This document shows positions 1 through 5,177 of a stretch of DNA of 5,277 nucleotides, piece after piece; the stretch's first letter is position 1; every line of letters starts with the position of its first letter. The notes beneath the pieces were generated by a model that saw nothing but the letters and a program-made list of their open reading frames with translations, was not told the DNA's origin and searched no databases. The stretch is from Halobacteriales archaeon QS_9_67_15 (lineage in GTDB: Archaea; Halobacteriota; Halobacteria; Halobacteriales; Haloarculaceae), in the NCBI GenBank assembly GCA_003023165.1, contig PXSD01000164.1, positions 1 through 5,277 on the forward strand, in the 5' to 3' direction. Both the position numbers and the translations under genes were made by a program.

Positions 1-1
1 C

Positions 2-934
2 GGCGGGAGCAGTCGGAGCCAGCGGGCGTTCATGCTCGCGATGGACCCCGACGACTACGACGAGCCCTCCGACGCGCTGGCGGCGATGGTCGAGGAGATA
101 GACGTCTCGATCTCGGTCCGCGCGTCGCGCAACACGCACGAGACCGGCGACGTGCCACCCGAGAAGAACGCCGCCTACTCCGAGGTGATGAAGCCGATCG
201 GGGACGCCGTCATGGAGAAGCGATGGGTCGGCACCCAGCACCCCGCGCCGGGCAACGCCCAGGACGCCGAGATGAGCACCGAGGCCTACGCCGACTTCGT
301 CTACGACGCCGTCAACAAGGACTGGGCGGCCCAGCGCGAGTTCCAGGAGCAGATGGTCGAGATCGTCGACGACGCGAGCGAGATCCGGATCGTCTCCGGC
401 GACTCCACCGACGTCACGATGTCCGTCGACGGCATGATCACCAGGAACGACGACGCCAAGCACAACCTGCCCGGCGGCGAGGTGTTCACCGCCCCCGTCC
501 CCGACAGCGTCGAGGGGGAGGTGCTGTTCGACATGCCGCTCATGGCCCAGGGCCGCGAGGTCGAAGACGTTCGACTCGTCTTCGAGGACGGCGAGGTCGT
601 CGAGTTCGAGGCCGAAAAGAACGAGGACGTGCTCGCGTCGGTCCTGGACACCGACGAGGGCGCGAGTCGCCTCGGCGAACTCGGTATCGGGATGAACCGC
701 GACATCGACCGGTTCACCTACAACATGCTGTTCGACGAGAAGATGGGCGACACCGTCCACATGGCCCTCGGTCGAGCCTACGAGGACAACGTCCCCGAGG
801 ACCGCGAGCGCAACGACTCGGCGGTCCACATGGACATGATCGTCGACATGAGTGAGGACTCCCGGACCGAGGCCGACGGCGAGGTCGTCCAGCGCGACGG
901 CACCTTCGTCTTCGAGGACGATTTCGAGCAGTAA
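2..934 (+). CDS. M29-family metallo-aminopeptidase, 5' end outside the window
   Basis: Cytoplasmic two-metal exopeptidase of family M29 (thermophilic aminopeptidase, AmpS/AmpT type), which removes N-terminal residues from peptides. The frame is open from base 2, so the ATG at 32 is internal and roughly 60-100 N-terminal residues lie upstream; family members are about 360-410 aa. Numbering from the ATG at 32, the expected metal ligands and catalytic residues are all visible: Glu150 in GGEVFTAP, Glu216 in LGELGIGMN, His243 and Tyr250 in DTVHMALGRAY, and His266/Asp268 in SAVHMDM. The Glu-Glu spacing (66) and His-Tyr spacing (7) match my recollection of the Thermus enzyme. The product is strongly acidic, as in haloarchaea. 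It ends at TAA 932-934, 43 bp before the stop of the convergent methyltransferase; a pyrimidine-rich stretch at about 944-960 could help termination. The family is certain; the peptide substrate is not visible. Confidence 0.95.
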   Translation, partial: GGSSRSQRAFMLAMDPDDYDEPSDALAAMVEEIDVSISVRASRNTHETGDVPPEKNAAYSEVMKPIGDAVMEKRWVGTQHPAPGNAQDAEMSTEAYADFVYDAVNKDWAAQREFQEQMVEIVDDASEIRIVSGDSTDVTMSVDGMITRNDDAKHNLPGGEVFTAPVPDSVEGEVLFDMPLMAQGREVEDVRLVFEDGEVVEFEAEKNEDVLASVLDTDEGASRLGELGIGMNRDIDRFTYNMLFDEKMGDTVHMALGRAYEDNVPEDRERNDSAVHMDMIVDMSEDSRTEADGEVVQRDGTFVFEDDFEQ

Positions 935-977
935 CGGCGACGCTTCGGTTCTGCTTCTCTCGACCGGAAACGGGGGG

Positions 978-1775
978 TCACGCGACGCGGCCGACCGTCA
1001 CGAAGAACGGCACCGTCTCTTTTCGCACATACGACCCGGCACCCATCTGCGAGACCACGTCACGACCCATCGCGCGCCACTCCGAGCGCAGGTCGTCGTA
1101 CTCCTCTTCGGAGGTCTCCCCGGAGAGGATCGTCTCGCGGTCGTCGGCCAGCCCCTCGCCGGTCGCCTTCCGTCTGGCCGCCTCCATGGCGGCCTCCGAG
1201 TAGGGTGGCGAGACGACTCGCTCGTGGTCGTACTGTCGCGTCGACGCCACCTCCAGCCCCGCGTCCTCGAACACCCCGTGTGCCCCCGCACCCAGCGTCA
1301 CGTCCGTCTCGACGCCGTCGAGGAACCGCTCGCGCGCTCGACGGGCCAGCGGCGGCTCCGCGTCCACCGTCGAATCGACCGAAACCGCGCCGTTGTCCGG
1401 CTCGACGGCCGCGACGAGGGCAGAGGAAGCCCGCGCGAACTCCCGGACCGCGTCGATGGGGTCCGGGAGGTTGATCAACAGCGCCTGGCAGACGACGAGG
1501 TCGAACGCGTCGTCGCCGAACGGCAGTCGGCTCGCGTCCGCCCGAGCCACAGGCGCGAACTCGCCGGCGACCGAGAGCAGCGACGGGTCTACGTCCGCAC
1601 CGACGACTCGAGCCCCGGACTCCTCGGCGAGGACGCGGGTCAACTCGCCCGTTCCACAGCCCACGTCGAGGACCCGCTCACGGCCGTCGAGGTCCAAGTC
1701 TGCGAGTGCCTCGCGGGAGTCGCCCCACATCCCCTCGCGAGTTGTCTCCAGGTAATCGGCGCTGAACCGTCGCAC
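978..1775 (-). CDS. Class I SAM-dependent methyltransferase, substrate unknown
   Basis: A Rossmann-fold methyltransferase of the Methyltransf_11/25 type, 265 aa from GTG 1775. SAM motif I is VLDVGCGTGEL (about residues 35-45). It is followed by the acidic strand-2 end VVGADVDP (58-65), the ARADASRLPF motif (about 78-86), strand 4 DLVVCQALL (92-100) and a strand-5 segment VAAVEPDNG (121-129). The acceptor cannot be read from the sequence. The frame stays open to an ATG at 1985, but that ATG lies inside the divergent DUF433 gene. The extra 70 residues are Ser/Arg/Pro-rich and unlike the acidic body, so they are probably not translated. GTG 1775 begins RRFSADYLETTREGMW, which I recall as the usual N-terminus of haloarchaeal homologues. 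No Shine-Dalgarno is visible, consistent with leaderless translation. No obvious promoter stands out, although a weak AT patch (CATTTG) sits about 24-30 bp upstream. The family is secure; the start is moderately secure. Confidence 0.88.
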   Translation of the reverse strand: MRRFSADYLETTREGMWGDSREALADLDLDGRERVLDVGCGTGELTRVLAEESGARVVGADVDPSLLSVAGEFAPVARADASRLPFGDDAFDLVVCQALLINLPDPIDAVREFARASSALVAAVEPDNGAVSVDSTVDAEPPLARRARERFLDGVETDVTLGAGAHGVFEDAGLEVASTRQYDHERVVSPPYSEAAMEAARRKATGEGLADDRETILSGETSEEEYDDLRSEWRAMGRDVVSQMGAGSYVRKETVPFFVTVGRVA

Positions 1776-1908
1776 TGGGCCGTGTGTCGGACCGCCGGTG
1801 GCAAATGCCCGTCGGTCTCTATCAGGTGGTATCGACTGTTCCGGGACCCGATAGTCACCGGTCTGCTCGACCCTGTAGTTCAAGTCAGATGACGGACTAC
1901 GAAACGGT

Positions 1909-2139
1909 ATGGGAATCGTCCGCGACGCGGAACACAGTGACGGCGTTCCGACCGTCGAAGAGACGGGGATTCGTGTCGAAGACATCGCCGCGGCGTACGA
2001 ATACAGCGGGTACGAACCCGACGAAATAACGCAGTTGTACCCAGACCTGACCCTCTCGGACGTCCACCGCGCGCTCGCGTACTACTACGACCACATCGAC
2101 GATTTCCGGTCTTCCGCTACGGATTCCGCCTCCGCATGA
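1909..2139 (+). CDS. DUF433 antitoxin-like protein
   Basis: A 76-aa protein of the DUF433 family, a small helix-turn-helix-like domain often found as the antitoxin-type partner of PIN-like proteins. Family features in order are IVRDAEHSDGVPTVEETGIRV (the G.PT...T.IRV block, residues 3-23), an AAAYEYSGYEPDEI helix pair (27-40), and YPDLTLSDVHRALAYYYDH (44-62), which is the signature yP.Ls..dV..AlaYY.dh. The C-terminal tail is Ser/Ala-rich. Its TGA overlaps the next ATG as ATGA (2136-2139), a typical coupled arrangement with the DUF5615 partner downstream, which is broken here. It is divergent from the methyltransferase, with about 130 bp between the starts. No Shine-Dalgarno precedes ATG 1909, so leaderless expression is likely. 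The reading frame itself looks intact: no premature stop, all conserved blocks present and normal length. Antitoxin function is inferred from family context and not shown by the sequence. Confidence 0.85.
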   Translation: MGIVRDAEHSDGVPTVEETGIRVEDIAAAYEYSGYEPDEITQLYPDLTLSDVHRALAYYYDHIDDFRSSATDSASA

Positions 2140-2376
2140 CGCGTCCGCTGTACTGCGACGAGAGTATCTGGGTCCCCGTCGCCGACGGCCTCCGTCGGCG
2201 CGGATAGACGGTGTACACCGCCATCGAGAAGGGAACGCTGGGAGACCCAGACCGTGAACAACTCCGGGATCGTGTACGTCCAACAGGCGGGGCGTCAGAT
2301 CGGCGACGTAGTGAAAGCGCTCGATACTCACTGCCCCGCGTGCAGAATCGCCCCGATACCGCGGAAGCGGTGTTGA
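2136..2376 (+). pseudogene. Broken DUF5615 (PIN-like, toxin-type) gene
   Basis: The ATG at 2136 overlaps the DUF433 stop. It opens a frame reading MTRPLYCDESIWVPVADGLR and continuing RRG, which is the N-terminus of a DUF5615 protein including the acidic CDE of the PIN-like fold. Codon 24 (2205-2207) is TAG where family members have Trp, so a TGG-to-TAG change is likely. The same frame then resumes with TVYTAIEKGTLGDPDREQLR up to about 2267. From about 2266 homology shifts to the +1 frame, GIVYVQQAGRQIGDVVKALD, the family's C-terminal part, ending at TGA 2374-2376. The segment between, which normally carries the second acidic TFDDDF-type motif, is absent. At least two lesions therefore exist: a nonsense codon and an internal deletion of about 30 codons (estimated from usual family length) with a frame change. 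The last 14 codons do not look like the family, so a further lesion is possible. Confidence 0.8.
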
Positions 2377-2423
2377 GACGGCAGAACGCGTCGAGAAACA
2401 GTCGTCAGATGGTCACTCGGAAT

Positions 2424-2438
2424 CCCGCAACTCGCGGG
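2424..2438 (-). terminator. Small GC stem-loop directly after nfo
   Basis: CCCGC and GCGGG form a perfect 5-bp stem with a 5-base loop, immediately downstream of the nfo stop codon on the minus strand. It also lies between the convergent DUF5615 remnant and nfo. Only a weak T-rich patch (CTGTTTCTC on the minus strand) follows, about 30 bases on. Archaeal intrinsic termination relies mainly on U tracts, so this is a weak candidate. Confidence 0.25.
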
Positions 2439-3263
2439 TCACTCTGCTCGCGGGCGATCGACGTTCCACGCGAAGCTCTTCCCGTCCTCGGTCGGCGTCT
2501 CCAGCACCAGCGGCACGTCCAACAGGTCCTCGTGGGTGACGAACGCACGCATCCCGTCCTCACCGATGAGCCCCTCGCCGATGTGAGCGTGCTCGTCCTT
2601 GTTCGTCCCGCACTCGTGTTTCGAGTCGTTGAGGTGGACGCACTCCAGGTGCTCCAGGCCGACGACGTCGTCGAACTCCGCGATGGTCTCCTCGACGCCC
2701 TCGGGCGTCGAGAGGTTGTACCCCGCCGCGAACATGTGAGCGGTGTCGAGACAGACGTCGAGGTCCTGCTCCGAGCGGTCCAGCACTGCCGCGAGGTGCT
2801 CGAAGTTCCCACCGAGTTTCGTCCCCGACCCCGCGTCGGACTCGACCAGCACGGTGACGCCGTCCGGGATGTCGAGTTCGTCGAGTGCGCTCGCGGCGTT
2901 GTCGAGGCCGCCGTCGATGCCTGCGCCCGTGTGCGCGCCGAGGTGGACGTTAACGTACTCGATACCGAGTTTGTCCGCGGCGTCGACTTCCTCCTGCATC
3001 GAATCGATCGATTTCTCGCGCAGGTCGTCTTTTGGGGTGCAGAGGTTCACGAGGTACGAGGAGTGGATGACCCACGGGCCGAGGTCATTCTCCTCCGCCA
3101 TCTCGCGGAACTCGGCCGCTTCCTCGTCGCCGATATTGGGGTCCTGCCAGACCTGCGGGGAGGGGGAGAAGATCTGGCCGCAGTTGCCGCCGATGTCCAG
3201 CTGTTCGTCGACGGCGTTCGGGACGCCGCCCGCGATCGATGTGTGTGCGCCGATCCGGATCAT
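2439..3263 (-). CDS. nfo: Endonuclease IV (AP endonuclease family 2)
   Basis: A zinc-dependent apurinic/apyrimidinic endonuclease of base-excision repair. It cleaves the phosphodiester bond 5' of abasic sites and also acts on some damaged 3' ends. It is a single TIM-barrel domain of 274 aa, normal for the family. All nine ligands of the trinuclear zinc centre can be matched to E. coli Nfo: His67 (VIHSSYL), His107 (NVHLGAH), Glu141 (LVESDAG), Asp173 and His176 (CLDTAHMFAAGY), His210 (CVHLNDSK), Asp223 and His225 (KDEHAHIGEG) and Glu255 (VLETPTEDG). The start is ATG 3263, giving MIRIGAHTSIAGG, the expected beginning. An in-frame ATG nine codons earlier at 3290 adds residues the family lacks. 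The gene lies 178 bp downstream of the lipoate-family gene on the same strand, far enough to suggest its own promoter. A weak AT patch (CGATACGA) sits about 30-37 bp before the start. It is convergent with the DUF5615 remnant. Confidence 0.96.
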   Translation of the reverse strand: MIRIGAHTSIAGGVPNAVDEQLDIGGNCGQIFSPSPQVWQDPNIGDEEAAEFREMAEENDLGPWVIHSSYLVNLCTPKDDLREKSIDSMQEEVDAADKLGIEYVNVHLGAHTGAGIDGGLDNAASALDELDIPDGVTVLVESDAGSGTKLGGNFEHLAAVLDRSEQDLDVCLDTAHMFAAGYNLSTPEGVEETIAEFDDVVGLEHLECVHLNDSKHECGTNKDEHAHIGEGLIGEDGMRAFVTHEDLLDVPLVLETPTEDGKSFAWNVDRPRAE

Positions 3264-3441
3264 GGGAGACCGCAGGGAATCGACCGGCAAAGTCGTATCG
3301 AAGCGCAGCTGACGGGCGGGACCGAGGACGGTTCGACTCGAAATCGGGGACCACTCGACCCGAAACCCGCGACGAACCGGCGGCGAACCGACGAGGGACC
3401 GGACGGAACCCGGACGCTGGTCGAATCAGCACAGCCCCGAC

Positions 3442-4254
3442 TCAGGCCGTCGGTTCTTCGCCGCCCCGAGTCCACGCCGTCGCCTTATACTTCTCGCTCG
3501 CACGTTCGTGCGCACGCGAGAGTTCCTCGTCGGACCAGGTTGCTTCGCAGGCATCGGCCCAGTGGCGGAGGGCCTCGGTCAGCTCGGCCACGGCCGCTTG
3601 GCGGCTGATCCCGGACTGCTCGTGGACGCTCGTCACTCGGTCGTCGAACACCGGGGCGGTGGCATCGGGGTTCGCGAAGCACGACAGGTGACGCTCCGTC
3701 GTCGATTCGAACGGTATCGAACCGTGCTGGACGACCGCGTCTCGCTGTCGGTACTGCGCGTTCCCGGAGATCTTCCGGCCGTCGCCCGCAACCACGTCGT
3801 GGGCGGGATGCAACGCCCGGAGGTAACACGCCGGCTGGTATACCGCCGGCCGTTCCTCGTCGGCGAAGTCCGCGTCGATACCCATTCGCTCGAAGGCATC
3901 GAGCAGCGGTTCGCAGAGCAGCTCGTAGGACTCCATGAGGTCGCCGGGGAGTTCGTCGGCGGGTGCGACGATGGAGTAGGAGATGTCGCCCCAGTTGTCG
4001 TGATAGACCGCACCGCCGCCAGTCGGTCGCCGGGTGACGGTGATCCCCGCAGAGTCACAGTGCTCCCAGTCGATGGTCCCCGGGTCCTGATGATACCCCA
4101 GCGAGAGCGCGCTGGGGTCCCAGCGGTAGACGCGGAGCGTCCGCGTCCCCTCTTCGGCGGCCGTCTCGGCGGCGGTTTCGTCCAGTGCCATGTTCAGCGG
4201 GCCCGGACGCGACTCCTCGGTGATCAGCCGCCAGTCCCGGTCTGTCAGGTCCAT
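3442..4254 (-). CDS. Lipoate-protein ligase / octanoyltransferase family protein (BPL_LPL domain)
   Basis: A 270-aa cofactor transferase of the biotin/lipoate ligase fold, expected to attach a lipoyl or octanoyl group to a lipoyl-domain lysine (GcvH or the E2 of 2-oxoacid dehydrogenases) in the cytoplasm. Motifs in order are the N-terminal NMALDE (21-26), RRPTGGGAVYHD (75-86, acyl-adenylate/lipoyl-binding loop), PACYL with Cys143, GRKISGNAQYRQ (159-170, conserved Lys161) and VVQHGSIPF (175-182). The Cys in this position together with QHGSI is typical of LipM-type octanoyltransferases, where the Cys carries the acyl group. The RRxTGGGAVYHD and KISGNA blocks are shared with LplA. There is no separate C-terminal LplA accessory domain, and neither nearby gene supplies one. 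The start ATG 4254 is the first Met and gives a normal N-terminus. The family is sure; ligase versus transferase is open. Confidence 0.92.
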   Translation of the reverse strand: MDLTDRDWRLITEESRPGPLNMALDETAAETAAEEGTRTLRVYRWDPSALSLGYHQDPGTIDWEHCDSAGITVTRRPTGGGAVYHDNWGDISYSIVAPADELPGDLMESYELLCEPLLDAFERMGIDADFADEERPAVYQPACYLRALHPAHDVVAGDGRKISGNAQYRQRDAVVQHGSIPFESTTERHLSCFANPDATAPVFDDRVTSVHEQSGISRQAAVAELTEALRHWADACEATWSDEELSRAHERASEKYKATAWTRGGEEPTA

Positions 4255-4275
4255 AGCGGTCGTTCGGAGAGTGTC

Positions 4276-4292
4276 AGCAAAGGGGTTTTGCT
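4276..4292. promoter_or_regulatory. Inverted repeat in the upstream region of the lipoate-family gene
   Basis: AGCAAA and TTTGCT form a perfect 6-bp inverted repeat around a 5-base GGGGT spacer. It lies 22-38 bp upstream of ATG 4254, the zone where a leaderless haloarchaeal gene would have its TATA/BRE. It contains the only AT-rich bases there (CCTTTGCTG on the minus strand), so it may be the core promoter, an operator, or both. It could also be chance. Confidence 0.3.
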
Positions 4293-4317
4293 CGCTGGAG
4301 AACCCGACGCCCGGGAT

Positions 4318-4461
4318 CAGAACGGCCCCGTCGTCCGCGGACCAGGTGTCGACTACGACTTCCGCCGCGACGACCCCGACGACTACTATCTACCGACCGA
4401 CCGACTGCGAAACAGCTGGGACACCGCGGACGAGATCATCGACCGCGTCATGGCCAAGTGA
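4318..4461 (+). pseudogene. Start-less coding fragment, possibly a NuoD-like remnant
   Basis: The frame ending at TGA 4459-4461 has an almost pure C/G third-position pattern from about 4318 onward and encodes an acidic, haloarchaeal-looking peptide of 47 residues. It begins QNGPVVRGPGVDYDFRRDDP and ends DTADEIIDRVMAK. It sits on the strand opposite to both neighbours and stops 1 bp before the doxX stop. The frame is open further 5', but into antisense of the lipoate-family gene; the only start-like codon outside that gene is TTG 4288. A 5'-truncated remnant is therefore likelier than an intact gene. GPVVRGPGVDYDFRRDDPDDYY resembles the GPxxRGSGVxYDxRxDDPYxxY motif I recall from NuoD, the 49-kDa subunit of complex I. 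The remaining 25 residues do not clearly match NuoD. Being coding-derived is moderately supported; the NuoD identity is a weak guess. It could instead be a small unknown haloarchaeal gene. Confidence 0.4.
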
Positions 4462-4462
4462 T

Positions 4463-4882
4463 CTAGAACAGACCGATGCCGACGGCGTAGGGCCACGCCT
4501 GCCCACCGACCGCGAGCAGACTGAGCGCGCCGCCCGCGAGCGAGACGGTCTTCAGGAACTGCGTCATCTCGTCCCGGGTCTGGTCCTCCGGGACCGCCCA
4601 GAAATCGTGCATCGTCACCGCCGTGACGAGGAGGAACGCCGCCAGCGCGCCGGCCGCGAGGACCGGTGCGACCCCGAGTACGACACCCAGTCCGCCGAGG
4701 ACGAGGACGACACCCGACGCGACCACCGAGAACGTCGGCACGGGCAGGCCCTTCATCTCCGCGTATCCGGCCATCGCCTCGGTGTCCGTGAAGTGATTGA
4801 CGCCCATGAACGCGAGCAGGCCGCCGAACAGTACCCGTGCGACGAGGAAGATGGCCGCGCCCGCTGCGGACTCGACGACCAT
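4463..4882 (-). CDS. DoxX family integral membrane protein
   Basis: A 139-aa four-helix membrane protein of the DoxX family. Hydrophobic segments lie at about residues 7-28, 50-70, 72-92 and 112-138. Family marks are GVNHF (27-31) after helix 1, GLPVPTFSVV (45-54) at the start of helix 2, TMHDFW (90-95) after helix 3 and FLKTVSLAGGAL (109-120) entering helix 4. DoxX proteins have been linked to quinone or thiol redox functions, for example the thiosulfate:quinone oxidoreductase subunit and Bacillus CatD/MhqP; the exact reaction here is unknown. I chose ATG 4882 because it starts just before helix 1. The frame opens at ATG 4990, but those 36 extra residues are Arg/Gly-rich and that ATG sits inside the TATA-like element. 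GGTGG lies 7 bases before ATG 4882 as a poor Shine-Dalgarno. The gene is divergent from an HxlR regulator, a common partner for DoxX genes. Confidence 0.9.
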   Translation of the reverse strand: MVVESAAGAAIFLVARVLFGGLLAFMGVNHFTDTEAMAGYAEMKGLPVPTFSVVASGVVLVLGGLGVVLGVAPVLAAGALAAFLLVTAVTMHDFWAVPEDQTRDEMTQFLKTVSLAGGALSLLAVGGQAWPYAVGIGLF

Positions 4883-4938
4883 CAGGCACCCACCGCCGCT
4901 CGAACCGCGCCGCTCCGTCGTTCGACCGCACTGTCCAT
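4882..4938 (-). other. Possible 18-codon leader ORF overlapping the doxX start
   Basis: ATG 4938 opens a short frame (MDSAVERRSGAVRAAVGA) whose TGA overlaps the doxX ATG as TGATG (4884-4880). It begins about 25 bases after the transcription start predicted from the TATA-like element at 4984-4995. The overlap is what translational coupling would look like, but a short frame of this kind can easily arise by chance. No homologue is recognised. Confidence 0.2.
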
Positions 4939-4983
4939 CGGTGAAACGGATGCCTCTGACATCGACAGTACGTACGACCCTCG

Positions 4984-4995
4984 AATACATATACG
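4984..4995 (-). promoter_or_regulatory. TATA-like element, probable doxX promoter
   Basis: The minus strand reads CGTATATGTATT in a locally AT-rich patch, the most TATA-like sequence in the window. Transcription would start about 25 bases downstream, near 4962. That leaves an untranslated leader of about 80 bases before ATG 4882, long for a haloarchaeon. The DNA between this element and the ATG is GC-rich and shows no second candidate. The element is roughly symmetrical, so use on the plus strand cannot be excluded, but no gene starts nearby on that strand. Confidence 0.5.
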
Positions 4996-5007
4996 TTATC
5001 TGATATT

Positions 5008-5038
5008 GGTGTCACCGGGGGACGGCGGTGTTACCGGG
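5008..5038. repeat. Two 12-bp direct repeats upstream of the doxX promoter
   Basis: GGTGTCACCGGG (5008-5019) and GGTGTTACCGGG (5027-5038) match at 11 of 12 positions with a 19-bp period. Each core is itself palindromic or nearly so (GGTG-T-CACC and GGT-GTT-ACC). They lie just upstream of the doxX TATA-like element, read on the minus strand. The position and near two-turn spacing suit a pair of operator sites for a dimeric regulator such as the neighbouring HxlR protein. That role is inferred. Confidence 0.45.
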
Positions 5039-5108
5039 TGCGCTCGGAGTTAGTGTATCGCGGGCCGAACCGAGACGGCGGGCGCTGAGGACTCGGAGCG
5101 GACCGAAA

Positions 5109-5146
5109 GCGGTTTCGTCGGGACACCGAGTTCGTAAACGAACCGC
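5109..5146 (+). promoter_or_regulatory. Nested inverted repeats upstream of the hxlR-like gene
   Basis: GTTCGT-AA-ACGAAC (5130-5143) is an inverted repeat of 6-bp arms with a 2-bp spacer. The right arm, extended to ACGAACCGC (5138-5146), also pairs with GCGGTTTCGT (5109-5118), apart from one extra T. The element ends 31 bp before ATG 5178 and abuts CCTAAG (5146-5151), a weak TATA candidate at the right distance for leaderless initiation. It could be a BRE region or an autoregulatory operator. This AT-containing symmetry stands out in GC-rich flanks, but function is inferred. Confidence 0.4.
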
Positions 5147-5177
5147 CTAAGTGCGTGGACGGGGTACGGGTGGGTAC

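Noticed and set aside
852..1892. Plus-strand open frame of 346 codons over the methyltransferase
   Set aside because: Arg-rich composition, antisense to a gene with intact SAM motifs, and starting inside the aminopeptidase gene.
1776..1985. N-terminal extension of the methyltransferase to ATG 1985
   Set aside because: It overlaps the DUF433 coding sequence, is Ser/Pro/Arg-rich rather than acidic, and precedes a natural family start at GTG 1775.
2205..2207. TAG in the DUF5615 gene as a readthrough or pyrrolysine codon
   Set aside because: The downstream deletion and frame change show the gene is broken anyway, and haloarchaea are not known to use TAG for pyrrolysine generally.
2211..3608. 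Long plus-strand open frame of 465 codons across the nfo region
   Set aside because: It is antisense to nfo and the lipoate-family gene, with Arg/Val-rich content typical of a GC-rich shadow frame. Only its first about 20 codons are meaningful, as part of the DUF5615 remnant.
3508..4254. Plus-strand open frame antisense to the lipoate-family gene
   Set aside because: The opposite strand has clear family motifs throughout. Only the part of this frame beyond about 4318 shows independent coding character.
4386..5015. Minus-strand open frame of 209 codons overlapping doxX
   Set aside because: Very Arg/Gly-rich shadow frame; doxX in the alternative minus frame has the transmembrane helices and family motifs.
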